Below, one piece after another: positions 8,612 to 17,214 of a DNA stretch of 64,000 nt. Within the stretch, counting starts at the first letter, position 1. The number at the start of each line of letters is the position of its first letter. A program made the translations under genes and the position numbers. The notes beneath the pieces were generated by a model. It ran no database searches and was not told where the DNA came from. It saw only the letters and a program-made list of their open reading frames with translations. Origin of the DNA: Thalassobaculum fulvum (GTDB lineage: Bacteria; Pseudomonadota; Alphaproteobacteria; Thalassobaculales; Thalassobaculaceae); contig NZ_BMZS01000005.1 of NCBI RefSeq assembly GCF_014652915.1, positions 186,001-250,000 on the forward strand, read 5' to 3'.

Positions 8612-9700
8612 TCAGGCGTCGAGCGCTCGACAGTCTTCCATGGCCCAGCCGACCCTGACTTCCGCGCCCTCGGCGAGGGTCTGGTGCCCGTGGGCGTTCG
8701 GAACCTTGACGATGAACTCGTCGTCGCCGCAGGTGCTGACGCGGGCGCGGATGTGGTCGCCCAGGTAGATCAGCTCCTCGACCTTCGCGTCGAAGATGTT
8801 CGGCAGCGAACCGTCTTCGGGATTGAGCGTGACGCGCTCCGGCCGCAGCGACAGCGTCGTCGGCGAGCCGCGGCCGGCGTGATTGACGCTCACCGCCCTG
8901 ATCATTCGCCCGTCGACGCGGACGGCGCAGTTCCGGCCGTCGTCCTCCTCGACCGTGCCGAGCAGCCGGTTGTTCTCGCCGATGAACTGGGCGACGAACG
9001 CATTCTCCGGCCTTTCGTAGAGGTCGGCCGGCGGCGCGAGCTGCTGGATCCGGCCGTCGTTGAACACCGCGATCCGGTCCGACATGGTGAGCGCCTCGGA
9101 CTGGTCGTGGGTGACGTACACCACGGTCATCCCGAGCTTCTCGTGGATGTGCTTGATCTCGTACTGCATCTGCTCGCGCAGATTCTTGTCGAGCGCGCCC
9201 AGCGGCTCGTCCATCAGCACCAGATCGGGCTCGAACACCAGCGCCCGGGCCAGTGCCACGCGCTGCTGCTGGCCGCCGGACAGCTGGCCCGGCCGCCGGC
9301 CCCCGAAGCTCGTCAGCTCGACCATGTCGAGGGCCCGTTGGACCTTGCCCTCGATCTCGGACTTCGACAGCTTGCGGACCTCGAGCGGGAACGCGAGGTT
9401 CTCGGCCACGGTCATGTGCGGGAACAGCGCGTAGTTCTGGAACACCATGCCGATCCCGCGCTTGTGCGGCGGCACGTTGTTGAGCTCGCGGTTGCCCAGC
9501 ATGATCCGCCCTTCGGTGGGCGTCTCGAAGCCGGCGAGCATCATCAGGCAGGTGGTCTTGCCGGATCCCGACGGCCCGAGCATCGTGACGAATTCGCCGG
9601 CCTCGATGTCGAGATTGAGGTCCTTCACGACGAGGATCTCGCCGTCGTAGGTCTTCTGGACCTCCGAGAATTGGACGAACGGCGTTTTATTGTCCGCCAT
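8612..9700 (-). CDS. ABC importer ATPase, PotA-like
   Basis: 362 residues. Walker A GPSGSGKT is at residues 42-49, with a Q-loop (FQNYALFPHMTV), the signature LSGGQQQR, Walker B LVLMDEPLGALD and the switch His in THDQ. The last 100 residues are a TOBE-like regulatory domain. It is the first gene of the operon, and it energises uptake through the permeases encoded at 5163 and 6034. Confidence 0.93.
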   Translation of the reverse strand: MADNKTPFVQFSEVQKTYDGEILVVKDLNLDIEAGEFVTMLGPSGSGKTTCLMMLAGFETPTEGRIMLGNRELNNVPPHKRGIGMVFQNYALFPHMTVAENLAFPLEVRKLSKSEIEGKVQRALDMVELTSFGGRRPGQLSGGQQQRVALARALVFEPDLVLMDEPLGALDKNLREQMQYEIKHIHEKLGMTVVYVTHDQSEALTMSDRIAVFNDGRIQQLAPPADLYERPENAFVAQFIGENNRLLGTVEEDDGRNCAVRVDGRMIRAVSVNHAGRGSPTTLSLRPERVTLNPEDGSLPNIFDAKVEELIYLGDHIRARVSTCGDDEFIVKVPNAHGHQTLAEGAEVRVGWAMEDCRALDA

Positions 9701-9765
9701 AGTCCCCCATTACCATCCTCTGTCGGTGGCTCCGCGCTCCCTGACGCTGGCCACCCTCGTTCAGC

Positions 9766-9779
9766 CGGGCAATTGCCCG
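9766..9779. promoter_or_regulatory. 14-bp palindrome, candidate operator of the importer operon
   Basis: CGGGCAATTGCCCG is a perfect palindrome about 66 bases upstream of the ATPase start codon. It falls just downstream of the proposed -10 box at 9796-9801, a classic repressor position. The regulator is unknown. Confidence 0.45.
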
Positions 9780-9795
9780 ACCAGGATTTTGGCAA

Positions 9796-9825
9796 AGCCT
9801 AGATCATCCCAACTGGCGGTGTAAA
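9796..9825 (-). promoter_or_regulatory. Candidate sigma-70 promoter of the importer operon
   Basis: Read on the minus strand, TTTACA (9825-9820) and TAGGCT (9801-9796) are separated by 18 bases. The -35 box matches 5 of 6 consensus bases; the -10 box is weak. It points to the ATPase gene at 9700. The whole interval 9701-9992 is the divergent control region shared with the dehydrogenase gene at 9993, for which I see no convincing promoter. Confidence 0.35.
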
Positions 9826-9992
9826 CCCAGGCTGTTGCGGCGCACAACAAGCTTGGCACCGCCGAACCATTGCCTTTGCGCTGAATGCGACACGCCGCCG
9901 TCGTCTTTCGGCACGGGGCATCGCGCGAATTCGTCAATCTGTCCGCGGACGGCCGCGGGGCCGCGCCGCCATCGGCGTCGGGGAGACGGAAA

Positions 9993-12434
9993 ATGAAGGA
10001 TACGGCTCGGGTCGTGGTGATCGGTGGCGGCGTCGTCGGCGTCAGCACCCTCTACCATCTCGCGAAGCGCGGCTGGTCGGACGTGATGCTGCTGGAGCGC
10101 ACCGAACTGACCGCCGGCTCGACCTGGCACGCGGCCGGGCTTCTGCCGCTGTTCAACATGAGCTACTCGGTCGGCCAGCTGCACCAGTACTCGGTTGAAT
10201 TGTACAAGACGCTGGAGGCCGAGACCGGCCAGGACGTGAGCTTCCACGGCGTCGGCAACCTCCGCCTCGCGACCAACCGCGACCGCATGGACGAGTACCG
10301 CAACTACCAGTGCACCGCCGAGACCATCGGCGTCGAGTGCCATCTGGTCGGCGTCGACGAGATCAAGAAGCTGTGGCCACTGATCAACGCCGACGGGCTG
10401 ATCGGCGCACTCTGGCACCCGACCGACGGCCACATCGCGCCGGTCGACGTGACCATGGCGCTGGCCAAGGGCGCGCGCATGAACGGCGGCACCATTCACC
10501 AGCACACCGTCGTGACCGGTATCGAGCGCGACAACAACGAATGGGTCGTGCACACCGACAAGGGCTCGATCCGCTGCGAGCACGTGGTGTCGGCGACCGG
10601 CAACTACGCTCGCCAGACCGCTCGGATGGTCGGCCTGCAGATCCCGGCGATCCCGGTCGAGCACCAGTACATCGTCACCGACGTCGACCCGACGCTGAAG
10701 GCCTACCGCGAGGCCGGCAATCCCGAGCTGCCGGTACTGCGCGAATCCGACAACCAGTACTATTTCCGCGAGGAGCGGATGGGCTGGATCCTCGGCCCGT
10801 ACGAGAAGCACGCGCCGGCCTGCTTCGTCGACGGCGTGCCGCCGACCTTCGAGAAGGACCTGTTCCCGGGCGAGCTGGAGCGGCTGATGCCGCATGTCGA
10901 GGCCTGCATGAACCGGGTGCCGTCGTTCGAGACCGCCGGCATCAAGGACATCGTCAACGGCCCGATCTCCTACACCCCGGACGGCAACCCGATGGTCGGG
11001 CCGGCCTACGGGCTGCCGAACCTGTGGCTGTCCGAGGGCCACAGCTTCGGGGTCACCGCCGCCGGCGGCGCGGGCTGGCAGCTCGCCAACTGGATCGTCG
11101 ACGGCGAGCCGTCGGTCGACATGATCGGCGTCGACCCGCGGCGCTTCGGCGTGGTCGCCAAGCATTTCGCGAAGATCAAGAACGAGGAGGCGTACGAGCA
11201 CGTCTTCGTCAATCACTTCCCGATGGAGGAGCGGCCGGCCGGCCGGCCGGCCAAGACGCCGCCGATCTACGACCGGCTCGACAAGGCGGGCGCGGTCTGG
11301 GGTGCGCGCTTCGGCTGGGAGCGGCCGAACTGGTTCGCGCCGGCCGGGGTCGAGCGCCAGGACGTCTACTCGTTCCGCCGCTCGAACTGGTTCGAGCCCG
11401 TCGGCAACGAGGTCCGGACCATGCGCGAGCGGGTCGGGCTGATCGAGCTGTCGTCGTTCGCCAAGTACGAGGTCGAGGGGCCTGGCGCGCGCGAGTGGCT
11501 CGACCGCATGGTCGCCAACGCCATCCCCAAGGGCGTCGGCCGCATGAGCCTGAGCCACGCGCTCAACCCGTCGGGCTCGGTGCGCTCCGAGTTCACCATC
11601 ACCCGCATGGCCGACGGCCTGTACGGCGAGCGCTTCTACCTGGTCGGTCCCGGCGCCGGCCACGACTACGACTACGACTTCCTGCAGAAGACCCTGCCGC
11701 GCGACGGCTCGGTGTACCTGAAGGACGTCACCAACCAGTACGGCGTGCTGGTGCTGGCCGGGCCGGACGCCCGCAAGGTGCTGCAGAAGCTGGCCGACGC
11801 CGACGTCTCGAACGAGGCCTTCAAGTGGCTGACCATGCAGGAGATCCCGGTCGGCTACTGCCCGAACGTCCGGGCCCTGCGCGTCAACTTCGTCGGCTCG
11901 CTCGGCTGGGAACTGCACCACCCGATCGAGTACCAGGTGCACCTCTACGAGGCGCTGATGGCGGCCGGTCGGGAGTTCGACATCGGCCTGGTCGGCATGC
12001 GGGCGATGGACTCGATGCGGCTGGAGAAGAGCTACCGGCTGTGGGGCACCGACCTGAACGCCGAGAACTCGGTGCTGGAGGCCGGGCTGAACCGCTTCGT
12101 GCGGCTCAACAAGGGCGAGTTCACCGGCCGCGACGCGCTGGTCCGCCAGCAGGCCGACGGGGTGCCGAACACCTACTGCACGATCGAGATCGACGCCGCC
12201 GACGCCGACAGCTTCGGCAACGAGCCGGTGTTCATGGACGGCCAGGTGGTCGGCCGCGGCACCGCCGGCGGCTACGGCCATTTCGTGAAGAAGTCGCTGA
12301 TGCTGGGCTACGTGAAGACCGAGTTCGCCGAAATCGGCCGCGAGTGCCAGGTGCGGCTGATGGGTGAGTTGCGGCCGGCGCGGATCGTGCCGGAGAGCCC
12401 GTACGACCCGGAGAACGAGGCGCTCAGGGCATAG
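9993..12434 (+). CDS. FAD-dependent oxidoreductase with GcvT domain, dimethylglycine/sarcosine dehydrogenase-like
   Basis: 813 residues. The N-terminal DAO domain has the dinucleotide fold VVVIGGGVVGVST and the GSTWHAAG motif, whose His carries covalent FAD in dimethylglycine dehydrogenase. An FAO_M linker follows at about residues 370-430, then a folate-binding GcvT aminomethyltransferase domain and its C-terminal barrel. Such enzymes oxidatively demethylate N-methylated glycines and pass the one-carbon unit to tetrahydrofolate. The ATG at 9993 has GGGGAGA upstream; the in-frame start at 9885 would precede the dinucleotide fold by about 45 unrelated residues. It is divergent from the importer, which may supply its substrate. 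Substrate identity is inferred from family only. Confidence 0.88.
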   Translation: MKDTARVVVIGGGVVGVSTLYHLAKRGWSDVMLLERTELTAGSTWHAAGLLPLFNMSYSVGQLHQYSVELYKTLEAETGQDVSFHGVGNLRLATNRDRMDEYRNYQCTAETIGVECHLVGVDEIKKLWPLINADGLIGALWHPTDGHIAPVDVTMALAKGARMNGGTIHQHTVVTGIERDNNEWVVHTDKGSIRCEHVVSATGNYARQTARMVGLQIPAIPVEHQYIVTDVDPTLKAYREAGNPELPVLRESDNQYYFREERMGWILGPYEKHAPACFVDGVPPTFEKDLFPGELERLMPHVEACMNRVPSFETAGIKDIVNGPISYTPDGNPMVGPAYGLPNLWLSEGHSFGVTAAGGAGWQLANWIVDGEPSVDMIGVDPRRFGVVAKHFAKIKNEEAYEHVFVNHFPMEERPAGRPAKTPPIYDRLDKAGAVWGARFGWERPNWFAPAGVERQDVYSFRRSNWFEPVGNEVRTMRERVGLIELSSFAKYEVEGPGAREWLDRMVANAIPKGVGRMSLSHALNPSGSVRSEFTITRMADGLYGERFYLVGPGAGHDYDYDFLQKTLPRDGSVYLKDVTNQYGVLVLAGPDARKVLQKLADADVSNEAFKWLTMQEIPVGYCPNVRALRVNFVGSLGWELHHPIEYQVHLYEALMAAGREFDIGLVGMRAMDSMRLEKSYRLWGTDLNAENSVLEAGLNRFVRLNKGEFTGRDALVRQQADGVPNTYCTIEIDAADADSFGNEPVFMDGQVVGRGTAGGYGHFVKKSLMLGYVKTEFAEIGRECQVRLMGELRPARIVPESPYDPENEALRA

Positions 12435-12557
12435 GACGCCGGCCCTCCGGACGGCCCGACCGGCGCAGTTCCGGGATTCGCGCCGGCCGGGGGCGGTGTT
12501 GCGGCCGCGCGGGCGCCGCCCTACAAGGGGCCGGCACGTCTTCGGAGCGAGAATTCG

Positions 12558-13199
12558 GTGTCGGCCGGTCCAGCATATCTCGAGCTCATGCGCCACTACG
12601 AGGCGTGCCTGGACCGGCACGGCGACTCGCACCGTGGCGTCGACTGGCCGAACCCGCAGGATGCCGAGACCCGCTACGCGGTCATGCTGGACCTGCTCGC
12701 AGGCGGGCCGGACGACGCGTCGCTTCTGGACGTGGGCTGCGGGGCCGGGCACCTGCTCGAGCACATCCGCCGCCACGATCGCCGGATCGCGTACACCGGG
12801 CTGGACATCTCGCCGGCGTTCGTCGAGCTCTGCCGGCGCAAGTTCCCGGAGCAGCGGTTCCTGTGCCTCGACCTGCTGGCCGACGACGGGCTCGACACGA
12901 CGTTCGACTACGTCGTGATGAACGGCGTGTTCACCGAACGCGTCGGCCTGGCGGATGCCGAGATGTGGGATTTCTTCACGCGGCTGGTCGAGCGTGCCTT
13001 CGATCGGTGCCGGCTGGGCATCGCCTTCAACGTCATGTCGAAGCACGTGGACTGGGAGCGCGCCGACCTGTTCCATGTCTCGTACGACCGGATGGCCGAG
13101 TTCGTCGGACGGCGGCTGTCACGCCACTACCGGTTCCGGGCCGACTATGGCCTCTACGAGTTCACGACCTACGTCTTTCGTGCCCCGAACACCGCCTGA
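12558..13199 (+). CDS. Class I SAM-dependent methyltransferase
   Basis: 213 residues with a GTG start and GGAG 11 bases upstream. SAM-binding motif I is LLDVGCGAGHLLEHI and the acidic residue ending beta-2 is in YTGLDIS. Motif post-II is DYVVMNGVFTER. It is a Rossmann-fold small-molecule methyltransferase, likely acting on a sugar or sugar-nucleotide given the seven genes that follow. No acceptor specificity is visible. Confidence 0.85.
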   Translation: MSAGPAYLELMRHYEACLDRHGDSHRGVDWPNPQDAETRYAVMLDLLAGGPDDASLLDVGCGAGHLLEHIRRHDRRIAYTGLDISPAFVELCRRKFPEQRFLCLDLLADDGLDTTFDYVVMNGVFTERVGLADAEMWDFFTRLVERAFDRCRLGIAFNVMSKHVDWERADLFHVSYDRMAEFVGRRLSRHYRFRADYGLYEFTTYVFRAPNTA

Positions 13200-13227
13200 C
13201 CCAACTGCCTACGGAGTCGATCGTCCG

Positions 13228-14679
13228 ATGCCCAGGGACCTCGTCGTACAGTTCATCTCGCACGCCTGCCTGAAGATCACCGGCGAGTTCGGCACCCTGG
13301 TGTGCGATCCGTGGATGCTGAACCAGCCGGTCTTCAACATGTCGACCTGGAAGTTCCCGGCGGCGGTGGTGCCCCCGGAAGAGGTCGTCCGCGACGTCGA
13401 CTACCTGTTCATCACGCACACCCACGAGGACCATTTCCACATCCCGTCGCTGGACCACTTCCCGCGGGACGTCACCATTCTGCTGCCGAGCTACGCCAAC
13501 ATGGCCCGGCTGCGTGCCCATTCGTCGGAGCGGGCGCTGCGCGAAATGGGCTTCTACAACATCCGGCGGCTGGATCCGTGGCAGACCTTCCTGCTCGGCG
13601 GCAACACGCCGCTGGTCTACGTCCCTTCCGCCGACACCCGCTGGCACGACTGGGAGAATGCCGGCTTCGTGATCGAGCATCACGACTGCATCCTCCTGAA
13701 CATGAACGACAACCTGACCGACCTGCCGATGTGCCGGCAGATCGCGGCGCGCTGGCCGAAGGTCGACATCGCGTTCATCCAGTCGCTGGGCGTCACGATG
13801 TTCCCCGGCTGCTTCCGCATGAGCGAGGCGGAGATGCGCGCGGCCGCGGCCGAGCGGCAGGTCGGCATGGCCGACCAGCGGCGGATGCTGGACTGGATCA
13901 AGCCGAAGCGCATCGTGCCGTTCGCCGGCGACTTCTGCTGGCTCGACGAGGCCCATTTCCACAAGAACTGGGCGAACCGCGCGACGCCGAAGCTGTTCGA
14001 GGACCTGCTGGCGCGCGAGTACGCCGGCCGCGCGCCGGAACTGATCGCGATGCTGCCGTCCGACACCTGGTCGCCGCGTAGCGGCCACGACCGGCGGCAT
14101 CCGCCGATCGACTGGGACAACTACCTCGACGAGATCCGCCGGGTCGGCCGGGTGATGGCGCCGCGGGTCGACGCCATCCGATCGTTCATCGAGGCAGCGC
14201 CCCGCCACGACATCGAGGCAAGGACGCGGGCGCTGACCGAGCGGGTCGAACGCTACATCGTCCGCGACGCGATCGACTTTTCGGGACGGTTCCGGATCTC
14301 GGTCGAAGGCGCCAGCCCGTTCGCGTTCTGCCTGGTCGCCGACCCCGAGAGCGGATTCCGGATCGTCTGGGGCGACGACGGCCCGGTCGACCAGATCCTG
14401 CACGTCTCGGAGGCGGTCTGGGCGGCGATCCTGGACGGACGGATCCGCTGGTCGCTGCTGCAGTGGGTCGCCGAGGCGGAGCAGCCGGTTCCGTACCGGC
14501 CGGAAATGGGCCGGTTCTTCTTCTGGCTCGAGTATCATGTCGAGGATCTCAATCCGCCCGCCCCGCAGGTTCACCTGGGTGGCAAGATGCACCCCGACCG
14601 ACGGGTCGGCGTCGATCCGAAGAAGGGCGTCTTCGAGATCGACAACGAATGGGACCTGGCTTGGCTGAAGGGCAATTGA
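13228..14679 (+). CDS. MBL-fold metallohydrolase-like protein with C-terminal extension (CMAH-like arrangement?)
   Basis: 483 residues. The metal-binding motif HTHEDHFHIPS (HxHxDH) defines the metallo-beta-lactamase fold; further conserved His/Asp residues lie in SADTRWHDW and EHHDC. After the roughly 300-residue MBL domain comes an alpha/beta region ending in a predicted small domain (RFRISVEGASPFAFCLVAD...) that looks SCP2-like. The order MBL plus C-terminal domain recalls CMP-N-acetylneuraminate hydroxylase relatives without the Rieske domain; this is an impression, not a proven match. The ATG at 13228 was chosen because the longer frame from 12955 overlaps the methyltransferase gene. Confidence 0.7.
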   Translation: MPRDLVVQFISHACLKITGEFGTLVCDPWMLNQPVFNMSTWKFPAAVVPPEEVVRDVDYLFITHTHEDHFHIPSLDHFPRDVTILLPSYANMARLRAHSSERALREMGFYNIRRLDPWQTFLLGGNTPLVYVPSADTRWHDWENAGFVIEHHDCILLNMNDNLTDLPMCRQIAARWPKVDIAFIQSLGVTMFPGCFRMSEAEMRAAAAERQVGMADQRRMLDWIKPKRIVPFAGDFCWLDEAHFHKNWANRATPKLFEDLLAREYAGRAPELIAMLPSDTWSPRSGHDRRHPPIDWDNYLDEIRRVGRVMAPRVDAIRSFIEAAPRHDIEARTRALTERVERYIVRDAIDFSGRFRISVEGASPFAFCLVADPESGFRIVWGDDGPVDQILHVSEAVWAAILDGRIRWSLLQWVAEAEQPVPYRPEMGRFFFWLEYHVEDLNPPAPQVHLGGKMHPDRRVGVDPKKGVFEIDNEWDLAWLKGN

Positions 14680-15545
14680 TCCGGTGGGTGTTCGCCGGCG
14701 GAAAGCCGCAGGGCATCCGCGTGCTGCGGCGCGCGATCGAACGCGGCCGGCCGCCGGTGCTGATCGTCTGGCCGCCGGATCTGCCGGCAGCCGACCTGAC
14801 GGAGCTGACCGGCCTGGCGGATAGCGCCGGGATTCCGACCGCCTCGTCGGCGAACCTGGAGGATCGCGTCGGCGATCTGTCCAGCGTCGACCTGCTGGTG
14901 ACCTGCCGGTTCGGCCTGCTCAAGCCGCGGGTGTTCGAGGCACCCCGCCTCGGGGCCGTCAACGTGCATTCCTCGTTGCTGCCGCGCTATCGCGGTGTCC
15001 ACCCGGTTGCCTGGGCCCTGATCCGCGGCGAGCGGGTCACCGGGGTGACGGTGCATCGGATCGACGCCAAGATCGATACCGGTCCGATCCTGGCCCAGAT
15101 CGAGGTGCCGATCGCCGCCGAGGACGACATCTGGGGCCTCACCGCCAAGCTCGACGCCGTCTCGGCCGACGTCGTCGACGAGGTGCTCGAGGCGGTCGTG
15201 CGGACCGGCAGCCTGCCACCGGCCCGCCCGCAGACCGGAGAGGCATCGTCCGCTCCCCGCCGGCGGCCGGAGGACGGCAGGATCGACTGGGCGGTGTCGG
15301 CCCGGGGCGTGCACGATCTCTGCCGCGCCCTGCGGCCGCCGCTGCCCCCGGCCTTCGCCTTCACGGCGGACGGCGGCAGGGTCGAGATACTCGATTCCCG
15401 TCGGCCGGGGGGGAACGGTTCCGACCTGCCCGCCGGAACGGTCGTCGAGACGATGGGGGGCGGGTGGCACGCGGTCGCCTGCGGCGACGGCGTCGTCGCG
15501 CTGCGGACTGACATTCCGCTGGTGCCGGGGGCGCTGCTGTCGTGA
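14676..15545 (+). CDS. Formyltransferase (Fmt/ArnA-N-like), probably sugar N-formyltransferase
   Basis: 289 residues from a TTG whose TTGA overlaps the stop of the preceding gene; a GTG at 14688 is the alternative. The catalytic triad of 10-formyltetrahydrofolate-dependent formyltransferases is intact: Asn96 and His98 in NVHSSLLPRYRG and Asp134 in KIDTG. A C-terminal subdomain follows (about 200-289). Fmt acting on Met-tRNA is normally about 310 residues and paired with def; here the gene sits between sugar-modification genes, so an N-formyl amino sugar product is more likely. It needs an amino sugar donor, which the DegT aminotransferase at 17180 could supply. Confidence 0.82.
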   Translation: MIRWVFAGGKPQGIRVLRRAIERGRPPVLIVWPPDLPAADLTELTGLADSAGIPTASSANLEDRVGDLSSVDLLVTCRFGLLKPRVFEAPRLGAVNVHSSLLPRYRGVHPVAWALIRGERVTGVTVHRIDAKIDTGPILAQIEVPIAAEDDIWGLTAKLDAVSADVVDEVLEAVVRTGSLPPARPQTGEASSAPRRRPEDGRIDWAVSARGVHDLCRALRPPLPPAFAFTADGGRVEILDSRRPGGNGSDLPAGTVVETMGGGWHAVACGDGVVALRTDIPLVPGALLS

Positions 15546-16534
15546 GTGCGACCGGCGTCAGCACCGTGACCCTCGACCAACCCGACCGGTGGGCGCAGAT
15601 CGTCGCCGGGATCGGCGGGCCGGGCCTCACGCCGGGATATGCGCTCGGACTGGCGCAGTCCGGCCCGGCGCCGATGCTGGTCGAGGTCGGCCGTCCCGGG
15701 GCCCGCCTGGTGTTCTGCGCGATCGAACGCGAGTGGCAGGGCACCCGCGACATCGCGACCGGCTACGGGCTTACCGGGGCGTGGATGTCCGAGCCGGATA
15801 CCGGGCTGCTCGCGACCTGGCACCGCCATGCCACGGCGCGGGGATACGTCGCGGGTTACCTGCAGCTGGCGCCGGGGCTCGTCGAGGCGATGCCGGAGCT
15901 GGAGGCGCCGGCCCACAACGAGGTGTTCCTGGCCCGCCTGGGACAGGGCGCGCCGTCGGCGCACTCCCGCAACCTGCGCGACAAGATCGATGCCGCGTTG
16001 GCCCGGGGCGCGGCGTTGCGCCACGACCCCCGGGATCTCGTGCCGGCGCTCGTCGACCTCTACCCGGAGACGATGGCGCGGGTCGGTGCGCCGGCCCTGT
16101 TCACCCCCCGAACGCTCGAGACCTGGGCGACCATGCCCGGTGCCATGCTGGTCGGCGCCGCCGTCGGCGGGCGGATCGAGGCCGTGTCGCTGTTTCTGGT
16201 CCATGCCGGGATGGCCGAGTATCACCTGAACGTTTCGACCGAGGCGGGGCGGGGGATGGCGGCGCTCCTGCTGGAGAGCGCCTTCGCCCGGTTGCCGGAA
16301 CTCGGTGCGCAGACCCTCAACCTCGGCGGCGGCGTCCGGCGCGACGACGGGCTGGCGGTCTTCAAGCGGCGGTTCGGGGCGCGCGCGGTCCCGTTGGGTG
16401 CGGTCCGCCAGATCTACGACGAGCCTGCGTTCGCATCGTTGTGCGCCAGGGCCGGCGTCTCGCGCGAGGACGGGCGGTTCCCGCCCTACCGGTTCGGGCC
16501 GGCCCCGGCGGATCGAGCCGGGGACGGACCATGA
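15542..16534 (+). CDS. FemAB-like/GNAT acyltransferase
   Basis: 330 residues; the GTG overlaps the preceding stop (GTGA). The second half is a GNAT-like fold of the Acetyltransf_6/BioF2 type: MLVGAAVGGRIEAVSLFLV, YHLNVSTEAGRGMAALLL, then LNLGGGVRRDDGLAVFKRRFG, the closing signature of this family. Members transfer acyl or aminoacyl groups to amino groups on cell-wall or surface-sugar precursors. Coupling to the formyltransferase and WbqC-like genes suggests work on the same glycan. Confidence 0.75.
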   Translation: MSATGVSTVTLDQPDRWAQIVAGIGGPGLTPGYALGLAQSGPAPMLVEVGRPGARLVFCAIEREWQGTRDIATGYGLTGAWMSEPDTGLLATWHRHATARGYVAGYLQLAPGLVEAMPELEAPAHNEVFLARLGQGAPSAHSRNLRDKIDAALARGAALRHDPRDLVPALVDLYPETMARVGAPALFTPRTLETWATMPGAMLVGAAVGGRIEAVSLFLVHAGMAEYHLNVSTEAGRGMAALLLESAFARLPELGAQTLNLGGGVRRDDGLAVFKRRFGARAVPLGAVRQIYDEPAFASLCARAGVSREDGRFPPYRFGPAPADRAGDGP

Positions 16535-17214
16535 CCACCGTCGCCGTGATGCAGCCCTACTTCATGCCGTATCTCGGCTACTACCGGCTGCTGCAGCAGG
16601 CCGACGTCTTCGTCGCCTTCGATTGCGTGCAGTTCCCGCGGCGCGGCTGGGTCCACCGCAACCGCCTGCATGGTGCGAACGGAGAGTTCGCCTGGCTGAC
16701 GCTGCCGATCCGGCCGGGCCCCCGCAGCATCGCGATCGACGAACTGGTGTTCGACGGCCGGGCGGAGGGTTGGTGGGATGCCGCGGTCCGCCGCTTCCCG
16801 GCCCTGCGGTCGCCGGCTGCGCCGGCAGCCATGGAGCTGGCCGGCGAGGTCCGGCCGGGCGGGCGGGTGGCCGACCATCTCGTGGAACAGGTGCTGCGGA
16901 TGCGGGATCTGCTCGGGCTCGGGGCGACGGTACTGCGGTCCCGCGACTTCGCCCTGCCGGCCGAACTGCGCGGCGAGGCGCGCATCGCCGAGATCTGCCG
17001 GCGCCTCGGGGCGAACCGCTACCTGAACGCTCCCGGCGGACGGGCGCTGTACGACCCGGCGCGATTCGCGGCGGCCGGGATCGAACTGTCGTTCCTGCCC
17101 GACTGGCCGGGCTCCTACGCGAGCATGCTCGAGAGACTCGCGCTCGAGCCGGTCGAGGCCCTGCGGGGAGAGCTGGCGCTCAGCGCCGGTCGTTGCGGCG
17201 GAGATGACGTTTGA
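16531..17214 (+). CDS. WbqC-like family protein
   Basis: 227 residues. The N-terminus VAVMQPYFMPYLGYYRLLQQADVF is the diagnostic start of the WbqC family, followed by a PRRGWVHRNRL segment. WbqC-like proteins occur in O-antigen and other surface polysaccharide clusters, and their biochemical role is not settled. The start overlaps the preceding stop (ATGA). The 3' end overlaps the converging aminotransferase gene by 35 bases. Confidence 0.85.
   Translation: MTTVAVMQPYFMPYLGYYRLLQQADVFVAFDCVQFPRRGWVHRNRLHGANGEFAWLTLPIRPGPRSIAIDELVFDGRAEGWWDAAVRRFPALRSPAAPAAMELAGEVRPGGRVADHLVEQVLRMRDLLGLGATVLRSRDFALPAELRGEARIAEICRRLGANRYLNAPGGRALYDPARFAAAGIELSFLPDWPGSYASMLERLALEPVEALRGELALSAGRCGGDDV

Noticed and set aside
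9804-13076. A 1090-codon open frame on the minus strand
   Set aside because: It lies antisense to the dehydrogenase and methyltransferase genes, is rich in His/Arg/Val/Gly with no domain, and results from GC-rich codon bias. Other long antisense frames (for example 21340-22812, 45466-47682, 51862-54465 beyond boxC) are shadows for the same reason.
12955-13227. N-terminal extension of the MBL protein
   Set aside because: The in-frame extension overlaps the methyltransferase gene in another frame and has Arg/Ser-rich shadow composition; the ATG at 13228 fits the fold start.
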